A stretch of DNA of 64,000 bases from Halobacillus sp. A5 (GCF_024189315.1 NZ_JAIZEO010000001.1:1054001-1118000); one strand, 5' to 3'; shown: positions 42,647 through 51,429, counted from the stretch's first letter. Program-made: numbers and translations. The notes: generated by a model from the letters alone, not told the origin.

Positions 42647-43647
42647 TTACTCTGCGAGACTGGATGCTTCGATCCCTTCCACCCCACATACCTTTCGGTA
42701 TTGATTGATCTTATCTAAGATCAATCGATTCTGTGGTAACTTTTCAAGGTAAACCTTTATCTTTTCTATATCTTTCATATGGATAAGTCGGTGAATATCC
42801 TTATGAAGATTACGGAGATTTTGAAATTGATCCGAACCTCCTTGGTTCCTTGGCACGTAATGATGGCAGTGAACGTCTGATGCATGGAGGTACTCACCTG
42901 TAATTTCGCGTCTCCCCATCTTCATACTATACCGGCTAATACGATTATCCAGGTATTCGATACTTCGTTTCGGTAGAGAAGACTTCATTAAGTGACCGAT
43001 TTCTTTCTGGATATCAGGGCGGAGACTTTTGTGTATCTGTTCTCTGCCTGTCTTTGTATAAAGCGAAAGCTTTGGACTGAAGTTCCTCGTATGAAATGTT
43101 TTCACATTGCCTATAGGGAACAGATACACACCATTGATATTGAATGTTTTCGTTCCTAAGCTAAAGGTTTTCTTATAAAAAGGCGGTGGCTGAAAAGGAT
43201 GTTCTAGCTTTCCAACCGGACGAAGACGGTTCACTAGAAATGGTTTAAGATCGTAAGCAAGACGTGAGAACACAAGATTTACAAGAGTCGCTCGCTTAAA
43301 GTATTGGTGAAGTCCCAGAACAAAACTATTGTAACGATGAATATTCTCAGCAGAAGGTGAACTTTTCATTCTCCGAATGAGCTTTTTCGCTTCCTGCTTC
43401 ATTTTCTTTCTTTTAGAAGAAATGACCCCAGTATGGGCCACTCGTTTCTTACCCTTTTTATTCGCCCGAATGGTGAACCCTAAGAACTCAGATTCTCGTT
43501 TTCTTAAGTTTACAATTTGAGATTTCTCCGGTGAGATGTCCAGTTTCAAACGCTCTTTGAGGTACAGACGTACCGCATGGTACCACCTTTGCGCTGTCTT
43601 TCCATCCCGACAAAGAATTTTAAAATCATCAGCATATCGGACCAGGT
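42647..43647 (-). pseudogene. ltrA: Intron-encoded protein, 3' part (RT end, maturase, HNH)
   Basis: From the IS junction the frame reads LVRYADDFKILCRDGKTAQR (the YADD catalytic motif of reverse transcriptase), SEFLGFTI, the maturase X domain, and an HNH endonuclease (SDVHCHHYVPRNQGGSDQFQ, NLHKDIHRLIH). The protein is intact except for the IS21 insertion; removing the IS and one 5-bp repeat restores GYL-VRYADD. Confidence 0.88.
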
Positions 43648-43707
43648 TGTCAAGGCCGTTTAATTTTATACAAAATCGTCGGGTTAAAATTATACAAAGC
43701 TGCCACC

Positions 43708-44445
43708 TTATTTGGCAGCTTTGTTTTTCATTCGAAAACTTGGCCCATCAATAGAAAACACTCTTGAATGATGAAGTAACCGATCCAATATGGCCGTCGC
43801 AATAATTCCATCGCCTAAAACCTCTCCCCACTGGCTGAACGTCTTGTTCGACGTTAGAATAATAGAGCTATTTTCATACCTACGGCTAATTACTTGAAAT
43901 AAGTAATGACCACCTTGGTCTGATAGATTCAAATAGCCCATTTCGTCGATGATCAAGAGAGAAGGCTTAGCGATTCCTCTCATTTTCTTATCCAATTTCC
44001 CTTGTCCATCTGCTGTCTCAAGGGACGTAACGAGTTCCTGAGCTGTCATAAAATACGTTTTCAATCCTTTGCTTATGGCTTCTAGAGCGATTGAAACCGC
44101 AAGGTGTGTTTTCCCAACGCCAGGCGGACCTAGGAAAATAAGATTCTGACTTTGTTCGATGAAACTGAGACTCATATATTCTTCGATGTCCCTTCGGGTC
44201 ACACCACTAATACGATCAAAGTCAAACGTATCCAACGTCTTTTTGAAAGGTAAGCGGGAGAGTCTCAGTAAAGTTTGTCTGCTTCTCTCGATTCTCGCTT
44301 GGTTTTCCACTTCTAGTAGTCGCTCAAGAAAGATATGATATGGTATATTATCTTTAGAAGCTTCTTCAATGAGGTTACGCCATTTCAGTTGAATTGTAGA
44401 TAATTTGAGTGATTCACAGTATGTATCAATCACTTGATTCATCAC
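43708..44445 (-). CDS. istB: IS21 helper ATPase IstB
   Basis: 245 aa AAA+ protein. Walker A is FLGPPGVGKTHLAVSIA, Walker B is LLIIDEMGYLNL, and SSIILTSNKTFSQWGEVLGD the sensor region. IstB decamers select the target for the IstA transposase. Starts one base after the istA stop. Confidence 0.95.
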   Translation of the reverse strand: MMNQVIDTYCESLKLSTIQLKWRNLIEEASKDNIPYHIFLERLLEVENQARIERSRQTLLRLSRLPFKKTLDTFDFDRISGVTRRDIEEYMSLSFIEQSQNLIFLGPPGVGKTHLAVSIALEAISKGLKTYFMTAQELVTSLETADGQGKLDKKMRGIAKPSLLIIDEMGYLNLSDQGGHYLFQVISRRYENSSIILTSNKTFSQWGEVLGDGIIATAILDRLLHHSRVFSIDGPSFRMKNKAAK

Positions 44446-45642
44446 TTATCGCTCTCCCTCTTGAAGAAATCGGTCGTAGACGCTTAGTGGGCGAACAGCG
44501 ACCTCAACATCTGATGCAGCGTGAAAGGTGCCAGCCTTTGAACGCTGCTTTTTTCTTATCTGTTCGGAGAGAGGTAAGATCTTATCATCTGTGGTGTAGG
44601 TAAGAATGGCTTCGCCATGGTGGTAAACGGTAATCCTTCCATCCAGGGTTTCCTTAATCATGACTTCATGTCCTGCATAAGTAGAGCTCATAAGAATTTT
44701 TCTAGCGTGATAGTTCAGCACACCATCTCTTCCTATTTTCCGATAGGTGAGATAGCTTACTTCATATTTAGAAGGAAGAGAATCGAGAGATTCTTTCATC
44801 CATAACTCTACAGGCTTCCGTTCTGTTGTAGAGTGAACACGTTGATTCGCGGTGTCTTCTACCCACCTCATAAGTGTCCGGTTCAAATCCTGTAAGGATT
44901 GGACGGAAGATGTCTCTAGCCATCCATTCATGTAGCCAATGAAACGTTCCACCTTTCCTTTTGTTTGAGGACGATAAGGTCGATGGACCTTAGGGGTAAA
45001 CCCGTAATGATCTACAAAGTCCAAGAACTTTTCATTCCATTCAATTTCAGGTCCATTTCTTCGATTGATTATGGTTTTCATATTATCGAACAGGACTTTT
45101 TGCGTGACACCACCAAAGTATTCAAAAGCATTAATGAGACATTGAAATAGGTGCTCTCGGTCTTGCTTCTCCGCAAAACAAACATAACTCATTCGTGAAT
45201 AAGAGAGAGTGGCCACAAATATCATAAGGGGAATTGTATCTCCATCTACCTGATAAAGACCAGCTTCTTTCCAGTCCACCTGTATTTGTTCTCCCGGTTC
45301 TGTTTCATACCTCCGGGTATGACTTTCCTTGAAGGACTTGCGATAAGGCTGTACAAAATCTTTTAGAATCGTCTTCCCTCCAGAATACCCCTGTTTTCGG
45401 ATCTCCTGATAGAGTTTTTCACAATTGAAAACATGATCTTTCTGTAATCGTTTAAGCAAGTAGTCCTTGTAAGGATCTAACTTAGACCCTTTATTTGCTC
45501 GCTTTTGTATGTGGTTTTTCTCCCGTTCGCTTAAGGATTTAACCGTATGACGATGCATACCTAAGAGTTGGGCAATGTCTGTATAAGACATACCCCGTTC
45601 TAGTAATTCTTTCACCTTTCGTCGCTCTCCCTCCAGCTTCAT
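44446..45642 (-). CDS. istA: IS21 transposase IstA
   Basis: 398 aa. N-terminal helix-turn-helix (YTDIAQLLGMHRHTVKSLSE), then a DDE integrase core with Asp in IQVDWKEAGLY, Asp in VLFDNMKTII and Glu in GKVERFIGYMNGW. Intact length. ATG 45642 follows GGGAGG-like sequence. Confidence 0.95.
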   Translation of the reverse strand: MKLEGERRKVKELLERGMSYTDIAQLLGMHRHTVKSLSEREKNHIQKRANKGSKLDPYKDYLLKRLQKDHVFNCEKLYQEIRKQGYSGGKTILKDFVQPYRKSFKESHTRRYETEPGEQIQVDWKEAGLYQVDGDTIPLMIFVATLSYSRMSYVCFAEKQDREHLFQCLINAFEYFGGVTQKVLFDNMKTIINRRNGPEIEWNEKFLDFVDHYGFTPKVHRPYRPQTKGKVERFIGYMNGWLETSSVQSLQDLNRTLMRWVEDTANQRVHSTTERKPVELWMKESLDSLPSKYEVSYLTYRKIGRDGVLNYHARKILMSSTYAGHEVMIKETLDGRITVYHHGEAILTYTTDDKILPLSEQIRKKQRSKAGTFHAASDVEVAVRPLSVYDRFLQEGER

Positions 45643-45765
45643 AAACTAAATCTCCTCCCCTTTAGGAATCAATTTAATTATGAAGCTTGTCGAAATTTAA
45701 GGCGACGATTTTGTATGTTTTTAGCCGGCTATATTGTCCATTTTAAATGCGACTCTTTCACAGGT

Positions 45766-46579
45766 ATCCTTGTTTCAAATTCGTTTGTTTTCTCGCTCGC
45801 CTTCTGGCATCATCTGAACTGTAGGCTTTCGTCAGGGGAAATACTTCCCACTGGTCGGCAACCCATTGGTCTAGATCATTTAAGACGACATTAGAAAGAA
45901 GAGGGGATAAAATTCCACCTTGTGGCGAACCCTTCTCGGGCACTCCTTCTCCATCAATCTCCGAAGTGATCATTTTTGAGATACAGGCTAGTACCTTACG
46001 GTCTTGAATACCGATGTTCCAGAGTTGCCTCTTTAATAGACGATGATTTACGTTATCAAAGAAACTCTTAATATCTACATCAACGACGTAATGAAGTTGA
46101 CCGCGATTAATCAAAGATTGTATTCTTGCCATAGCATGATGAGCAGACTGGAGAGGTCTGAATCCGTAGCTATGTTTGAAGAATTGAGATTCTACAATCG
46201 GTTCGAGAACTTGTTTAAAGCATTGTTGGATCACTCGATCCAGGATGCACGGAATCCCAAGGGGTCTCCATTTTCCGTTGTCTTTTTCAATCCATTCTCT
46301 GCGAACTTTCTTCGGGCAATAGTTTCTAAGTTTCGTTCGGACTTCGTTTACCAGATCATTTTCGGAGAGCTCTTTCATGTCATCGATAGTTTTCCCATCG
46401 GTGCCTGGTGTTTTAGATCCTTTATTGGTTTTGATCATGCGAAAGGCGAGCAGGATGTTTTCTCTCGATATGATGGTTTCATATAGATAAGAAAACGTAT
46501 GTCCCTGACTCGCTTTTTCATAAAGATCCGTAAAGGTCTCCGTCATATTATAGTAATCCCAGTTTCGCAGCGTTGACAC
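45766..46579 (-). pseudogene. ltrA: Intron-encoded protein, 5' part (reverse transcriptase palm/fingers)
   Basis: GTG 46579 follows AAAGGAGG and is preferred to the ATG-less upstream extension. RT blocks seen: NILLAFRMIKTNKGSKTPGT, KWRPLGIPCILDRVIQQCFK, HYVVDVDIKSFFDNVNHRLL and GSPQGGILSPLLSNVVLNDL. The frame is broken at QTNLKQGYL by IS21. Continues at 43647. Confidence 0.88.
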
Positions 46580-47285
46580 TGTGGCATCCCTCCTTTGGAG
46601 CGATGTTCCCACGTTCCTACCCGATCGGTGCCATTCACGTTAAGAAAATAATCGTTTCATACTCTAGACTTGGGGCTATTCTTCCACTTCTATTACAGAA
46701 GTTTCATCAGTCATTCCCCTACCCTCACAAGGATAAATGCTTTTCAGCATATCTTTATAGCAACCGTTTCGGGTGACAGCCCTTGATTCAACGTTCCTTG
46801 CTTTCCAAGTACCATACAACGTAGCTATCAATACTAGAATTAGGTGCTTCCTGTAAGCCTGTGAGCTGGATACCGCCTTGGTTCGGTATAGCGTCTTTCA
46901 GATGGGGCAGTTTTACTCCACACCACTCACGTCATCGTTAGATGACCACATAAGTTTCCTTACGTTCGTATCTTTAGACCCTTACCTTCGGAAGTTCGTC
47001 AGTTCCTATCTCAAAGAACGATTCTCACCTTAACTAGGTATTAGCCGTCCGGCATATCCTCAGGCATACCTTTTCTTTGCAAATAGCTTTAGCCTTTGTT
47101 CTGCCGCCTTCACCTGTGCTTCATACCAAGAGACCTGTCCGTCTCAACGCATGCAGGAGTATTAACGGGATGGTTTCGGGAAACATGGATCCTTCATTCC
47201 CATCCTCCGTTGTACAGTTGAAATTTAATCCAACAGATTCCCTGCCTTTCGCGCTGAAAAGCGCTTATAGCAGAACTTGTCGCGC
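46580..47285 (-). ncRNA. Group II intron ribozyme 5' domains (I to IV)
   Basis: About 700 bp between the intron 5' end and the maturase start, without protein-coding signal, where domains I-III are expected. Individual helices and exon-binding sites were not resolved by eye. Confidence 0.65.
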
Positions 47286-47322
47286 GCCCCAATTAGCGAA
47301 AGACTTGATTTCAAGATAAATT
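47286..47322 (+). repeat. 5' exon half of the intron-split array repeat
   Basis: GCCCCAATTAGCGAAAGACT then TGATTTCAAGATAAA, the right part of the repeat. Its CCCC end touches the intron 5' end. Confidence 0.75.
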
Positions 47323-47442
47323 AATTTATGTTGATTAAAACACCGGTATAAAGTTTTCATTTCTCTAATTTATCTTACTTTTTATTTTGGAAGACCCATT
47401 CCAAGACCGTTGCATTGACTAACTCTCGCTCTAAACTTTACT

Positions 47443-47769
47443 TTAAGAGGAGGTATTTATTAGCCTAATTTTGAACAGGAATAACCCCCACCATCCTAAT
47501 AAAAAGAAATAGCCAATCAATACGAAAACTGACCAAAAAGCACCGTGTTGTATTTGACTAACTAAATAATCAAATTCATTCAAACCTCTTGGTCTTCCAA
47601 TACTATTTATCAGACTAACTATCGGAACTGTAATAGTAAATAAAACGGCAACAATGGACCAACCTTTATTACCCTTTTTAACAACACTAAATACTGCAGT
47701 GCCTAAAGTCGCAATAATAAATAAGTAATATATTGCCCAGATCCAATCAGCCAATGTCTCCCATTGCAT
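47443..47769 (-). CDS. Three-span membrane protein (paralogue of the one at 12823)
   Basis: 108 aa. IYYLFIIATLGTAVFSVVKK, SIVAVLFTITVPIVSLINSI and FWSVFVLIGYFFLLGWWGLF line up with the spans of the 12823 protein. Function is unknown. ATG 47769 follows TAAGGAGGG. Confidence 0.7.
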   Translation of the reverse strand: MQWETLADWIWAIYYLFIIATLGTAVFSVVKKGNKGWSIVAVLFTITVPIVSLINSIGRPRGLNEFDYLVSQIQHGAFWSVFVLIGYFFLLGWWGLFLFKIRLINTSS

Positions 47770-47947
47770 ATCATTCCCTCCTTAAAACATCGCCTATATT
47801 TTATATTGTTTCTTGCAGGACCTTCACTCTTTTTCAGTTTCTCTAAATTCCTGTACAACTGCCCTACACTACCTTTCAATAAAACAACTTCCCGGGATAA
47901 CTCTCAACAATTATAAGTATAGAGGACAATTTAACTAACTAAAGAAA

Positions 47948-47985
47948 AGCCCCCAATTATGGAAGACTCGATTTCAAGATAATCT
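47948..47985 (+). repeat. Array-repeat copy
   Basis: AGCCCCCAATTATGGAAGAC then TCGATTTCAAGATAATC. Confidence 0.75.
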
Positions 47986-48043
47986 AACCAGACCCCCACT
48001 ACCATTTATTTAGATGACTCAAATGGGGACCTATAATTTAATT

Positions 48044-48607
48044 CTAATCCTTTACATCAATACTAAAACTTGAATGCACCTTCCCATCAACATAAACCTT
48101 AAATAACCAACTTCCAGTCTCACCTTCATTAAAACTCACTCGCCCTGCGCTTAGAGCTTGGGCTGGGATCTCTTCATTTTGGTTAGTTTCGATGAGCCTT
48201 TCCTGAAATGTTTTCTGTTCTCTGGTATTTTCATTAGTGGCTACTAGCCTATGAGTTTCACCTACTAGCTCCTCTTCCTCACCCCAGAAATAAAACTCAT
48301 ATAAAGTTACTTGATTATTAGCTTTAAATTCAAGTATATCTTTTGGTTCGTTAGCAGGGTCCCACATTCCGAATCTTCCTTCCTCACCTGTCAATTCGAA
48401 ACCATTACTAGTAAACGTTGGACTGAGGTTATTCTCTATATTCAACTCATCTTCTGTGGACTTATTGTCAGCCATCCATATTGCAACACCTAAAAGAATA
48501 AATACGAGAATTGGCCCCCAAATTTTTGGGTGTTTTTTTAAATAAAAGATGATTCCTCGCCCCATTCTAAAATTGTGATTACCGTAAATCTTCAAATAAT
48601 AGAGCAA
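48044..48607 (-). CDS. Membrane-anchored extracytoplasmic protein
   Basis: Up to 187 aa. One membrane anchor (IWGPILVFILLGVAIWMA) is followed by an acidic beta-rich outer domain (FGMWDPANEPKDILEFKANN, GSWLFKVYVDGKVHSSFSID). The start is unclear: the best ribosome site, GGGGCGAGGA, lies inside the frame at about 48561 with no standard start after it, so ATG 48607 or the internal ATG near 48565 are both unconvincing. Unknown role. Confidence 0.6.
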   Translation of the reverse strand: MLYYLKIYGNHNFRMGRGIIFYLKKHPKIWGPILVFILLGVAIWMADNKSTEDELNIENNLSPTFTSNGFELTGEEGRFGMWDPANEPKDILEFKANNQVTLYEFYFWGEEEELVGETHRLVATNENTREQKTFQERLIETNQNEEIPAQALSAGRVSFNEGETGSWLFKVYVDGKVHSSFSIDVKD

Positions 48608-48727
48608 CAGGTTTGTGCTTATTGAATCAATCTCCGTTAATGCATTGAGCGTTAGCTTTAGACTTTTCTTATTTAAGTAAATATACCTAATAATTAGATG
48701 AAAATTGGGGAAACAATAGTGCTTTAA

Positions 48728-48755
48728 GAATCGCCCCTGTTTGTTTAATTTTGTA
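48728..48755 (+). repeat. Array-repeat fragment, variant type
   Basis: GAATCGCCCCTGTTTGTTTA then ATTTTG; the AAGACT arm is missing. Directly before the stop of the HEPN-like gene. Confidence 0.45.
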
Positions 48756-48761
48756 TAGCAG

Positions 48762-49445
48762 CTACTTTCTATTGTACGTCTGCTCTCTCACCATTTTGTT
48801 TATATCGCTCTTATACGGCTCTACTTTGTATAACCAATTTAAAATATTGTCTATGTCAGTAATATTTGTTGCATTTATTGATTGGTAACTATTATTGTAA
48901 TCTCCTTCATATTTATTTAAAATTTCTGCCACTAACTCAATAAGCGTTCTTAGATCACTTATTGTTATTGGATATTCTTCTCCTAAAATTTTACGATCCT
49001 GGAAGTACTTTTTATCAGAATGAGCGAAACTTCCATCCCTCCAAGCAAATACTTTATTTATTAATGGTTCTTGGTCTGATAATAGTACCAAATGATTTTC
49101 AATTGATTTTTCTGTTATTCCACCAACACCCTTTTCCTTAAGCGCTGAATTATTAAAGATAGCTTTGTGATTTGCTTTAATGAAGTTTAGAAAATTGAAA
49201 ATAGTTCTTCCTTTTTGGTTTCTTTTCTCATAGATTTTAGCAACACCTATAATAACACTGGATAATAAAGATTCCTGGATTAGATAAAAAAAAGCAGGTG
49301 ACTTATTCAATATTTCTAAACGATCATTTCTTCTTTTTCTTATGTGTACGTATAGTTCAAGAAAAGAATTAAGTGTAATGATTTCTTGAAATAAAGCTTC
49401 CTTGTATGTTTCAAAGTGACTTATAATCGTTTTTTTGGAGTTCAA
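48762..49445 (-). CDS. HEPN-like protein, AbiU2-type (candidate defence protein)
   Basis: 227 aa, all helical. FAWRDGSFAHSDKKYF contains R-x5-H, the RNase motif of HEPN proteins, in the sequence setting of the AbiU2 group. Many HEPN proteins are toxins or anti-phage effectors. No nucleotidyltransferase (MNT) antitoxin is directly adjacent. TTG 49445 is a weakly supported start. Family assignment is from motif and fold pattern only. Confidence 0.55.
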   Translation of the reverse strand: MNSKKTIISHFETYKEALFQEIITLNSFLELYVHIRKRRNDRLEILNKSPAFFYLIQESLLSSVIIGVAKIYEKRNQKGRTIFNFLNFIKANHKAIFNNSALKEKGVGGITEKSIENHLVLLSDQEPLINKVFAWRDGSFAHSDKKYFQDRKILGEEYPITISDLRTLIELVAEILNKYEGDYNNSYQSINATNITDIDNILNWLYKVEPYKSDINKMVREQTYNRK

Positions 49446-49520
49446 ATTGCCATCTTCCCATCATTTTTAGTACTTTACTTAACCTACGAACCAGTACTCA
49501 TACGGTTTCAAAAAAAGATA

Positions 49521-49541
49521 ATTATCTCGAAACTGAGTCTT
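49521..49541 (+). repeat. Left arm of an array repeat separated from its partner by IS110
   Basis: ATTATCTCGAAACTGAGTCT then T is the same left arm as in the full copies at 32691 and 37021. Its complement is at 51354-51375. Confidence 0.7.
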
Positions 49542-49639
49542 AAACTATCCTCCCTCTATAAAGAAAGGACAATCTTACGATTTCTCCTGTTTTCTCAGGA
49601 TTTCATAGCCGTACATATTTAGCATTTATTTGAATCGTG

Positions 49640-49949
49640 GAATTTCGTTGTATTTTTGTCTAATTATGGAGTTTTAGAGCCTGACAGTGTACACCCAAGT
49701 GCTAATTTCTAAAAAATTTGGGTTGTGATTCACTTATGATCGCACTTATGGATGTCCACAATTCTCATGGAGGTGAACCCTCCCATGTCTCACAGAGTCA
49801 ATGCTCTAAAATTCCTTCGTACAACCTTTCCATGAGGTGGATGTCAGTAATGCTGCCCTGCAGGATCAATGTCCGTAGGTTAGTTGGTTTGACTGACTAA
49901 TCCGTGCTTCAAATGTCTATATAGCTAAGATAACTATGACTACAAAAAA
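49640..49949 (-). other. Non-coding 3' end of the IS110 element (bridge-RNA candidate)
   Basis: About 300 bp without a credible gene between the transposase stop and the array-repeat arm. It contains short hairpins, including GGAGGTGAACCCTCC near 49770. IS110-family elements carry a structured guide (bridge) RNA in a non-coding end; in the IS1111 branch this is the transposase-downstream end. No RNA was folded here, so this is a positional suggestion. Confidence 0.35.
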
Positions 49950-51227
49950 CTAAGCTGCTGTCTGCAATTCTTTCATATGAGGAATATCTCTTAACATCTT
50001 CTCTTCACTAAACTCAAATTGTTTCTTACCGATGGCAAACAATATTCTTATCAGTTTATTACACAAGGCAATCATCGATTGCATCTTTTTCAGAGGATTG
50101 TTGGGTCGTTTCGTATAGTATTCATGTAGAGCTTTAAAAGCAGAATTCTTGGCGACAAGGGGCATGACGACTCTAAACAATAGGGCTCTCAATTTCTTTC
50201 GGCCTCGCTTTGTCTGACCTTTATGTTGTCCTGAGGTATTCTCTTTCAAATTCAAGCCTGCTAACTTTATAATCTGGCGAGGATGAGAGTAGCCTTTAAG
50301 GTCTCCGACCTCTGAAAAGAACCCTACCACAGTGTCTCTTCCTATGCCTGTGATTCCCAGCATTTGTTGCACGCCAGGCACCTGTTCAAGTAGAGAGTCC
50401 ATTCTGGACTCAAGCTTTTCCAACTTTTGATGAATCAATTGATACTTCTCTAACAGGGTATGGAGCTCTAATTTAGCCATATCCGAACCTTGACGAATGC
50501 CTACTGAACATCCAGCCACTCGCTTTAATTCCTGCATCTTCTCTAACCCTACGCCACGTTTGACTGTCTTTCGAAGGTGCAACATTAGTTCTCGATCTGT
50601 GAGTTTCATAAGTTCATGTGGAAGTAAGTTAAGTTTCAATATTTGAAGAGCTGCTTTACCCTCCCAATTTTTAAACACCGTTAATAACTCAGGGAAATGC
50701 CGATCAATCCAGTTATGAATTTGGCCCTGCACTACTTGAAGGTCAACAGATAGAAGATCACGAATTTTTTTAGCTCCACGGAGTTCTGCATAAACTCCTT
50801 GCGGAATGTTTGGTTCAGCGTATCTCCCATCTTTCACTAATTGTGCAATAACCTTCGCATCTTTGATGTCATTCTTTGTAGGTGAATTATCATCCAACTC
50901 TTTCGATTTCTTCACATGTGAAGGGTTCACGACCACGAACTTGATATCCTTCTCCGTTAAGAAATGAGCTAGGTTGAGCCAGTAATGACCGGTAGGTTCC
51001 ATACCAATCAAGATTTGGTTCATATGATGATCAGTAAGTAACTGTTGAATCCAGTCAAGTAAGCTATTGAATCCTGCTTGTGTATTCTCGAATGTTAGAG
51101 ATGATCCTAGTTCTATACCTCTAAAATCTTGAGCTCGTGCGACATGATTGTGTTTCGCAATATCCACGCCTACAATTAGTGTTTGAGATGTTATTTGAGC
51201 AAGCTTCTTATTTTGGTTATAATTCAT
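49950..51227 (-). CDS. IS110-family transposase
   Basis: 425 aa DEDD transposase. Asp in LIVGVDIAKHNHVA, Glu in LIGMEPTGHYWLN, and Asp pair in TKNDIKDAKVIAQLVKDG form the RuvC-like site. The C-terminal Transposase_20 domain has GITGIGRDTVVGFFSEVGD and LAGLNLKENTSGQHKGQTKR with a conserved Ser. Intact. Element ends were not fixed, since this family makes no clear terminal repeats. Confidence 0.93.
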   Translation of the reverse strand: MNYNQNKKLAQITSQTLIVGVDIAKHNHVARAQDFRGIELGSSLTFENTQAGFNSLLDWIQQLLTDHHMNQILIGMEPTGHYWLNLAHFLTEKDIKFVVVNPSHVKKSKELDDNSPTKNDIKDAKVIAQLVKDGRYAEPNIPQGVYAELRGAKKIRDLLSVDLQVVQGQIHNWIDRHFPELLTVFKNWEGKAALQILKLNLLPHELMKLTDRELMLHLRKTVKRGVGLEKMQELKRVAGCSVGIRQGSDMAKLELHTLLEKYQLIHQKLEKLESRMDSLLEQVPGVQQMLGITGIGRDTVVGFFSEVGDLKGYSHPRQIIKLAGLNLKENTSGQHKGQTKRGRKKLRALLFRVVMPLVAKNSAFKALHEYYTKRPNNPLKKMQSMIALCNKLIRILFAIGKKQFEFSEEKMLRDIPHMKELQTAA

Positions 51228-51341
51228 TTCATGGCCTCCTGGTATATGAATTTGTCCTTTGTGCTGGCCAGCTTCAGGACATATCTATCATACCAAGAGG
51301 TCATTTTTTCGTGAAATACGATATTTCTTCATAACAGGAAT

Positions 51342-51377
51342 GCTGCCCTTATATAGAAGACTCAGTTCCAAGATAAC
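51342..51377 (+). repeat. Right arm of the IS110-separated array repeat
   Basis: GCCCTTATATAGAAGACTCA then GTTCCAAGATAAC. AAGACTCAGTTCCAAGATAA complements the left arm at 49521 with two mismatches in 20 bp. This is the rightmost copy seen. Confidence 0.75.
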
Positions 51378-51429
51378 CACCATACAATGTGAATAACTGT
51401 ACCTCTTAACCACTCAAAATATGCAACCC

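Larger units (their letters stand above)
43648..45760 (-). mobile_element. IS21-family element with 5-bp target duplication
   Basis: 2113 bp. CAGGT at 43643-43647 and 45761-45765 flanks it as a target-site duplication. Ends are TGTCAAGGCCGTTTAATTTT and, inverted, TGAAAGAGTCGCATTTAAAA. The ATTTTATACAAAATCG / ATACAAAGCTGCC repeats inside each end are typical multiple IS21 binding sites. It carries istA and istB and cuts the intron's reverse transcriptase. Confidence 0.9.
42535..47285 (-). mobile_element. Group II intron with HNH-type maturase, interrupted by IS21
   Basis: On the minus strand the element starts GCGCGACAAG (a variant of the GUGYG 5' end) at 47285, has about 700 bp of ribozyme sequence, a reverse transcriptase/maturase, domain V near 42573-42611, and ends near GCTTACC at 42535. 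Without the IS it would be about 2.6 kb, a usual size. It lies inside one copy of the array repeat. The exact 3' end could shift by one or two bases. Confidence 0.85.

Noticed and set aside
42535-47285. Group IIC-attC intron
   Set aside because: The maturase has an HNH endonuclease domain and a GCGCG-type 5' end, unlike class C introns, so this label was not applied despite the similar target.
46573-47319. Plus-strand ORFs of 67 and 80 aa
   Set aside because: They lie in the ribozyme part of the group II intron and have no ribosome sites or recognisable sequence.
32691-51377. Classical integron attC sites
   Set aside because: No GTTRRRY/RYYYAAC core sites were found in the repeats and no intI gene is in the window, so the term attC is used only as an analogy.
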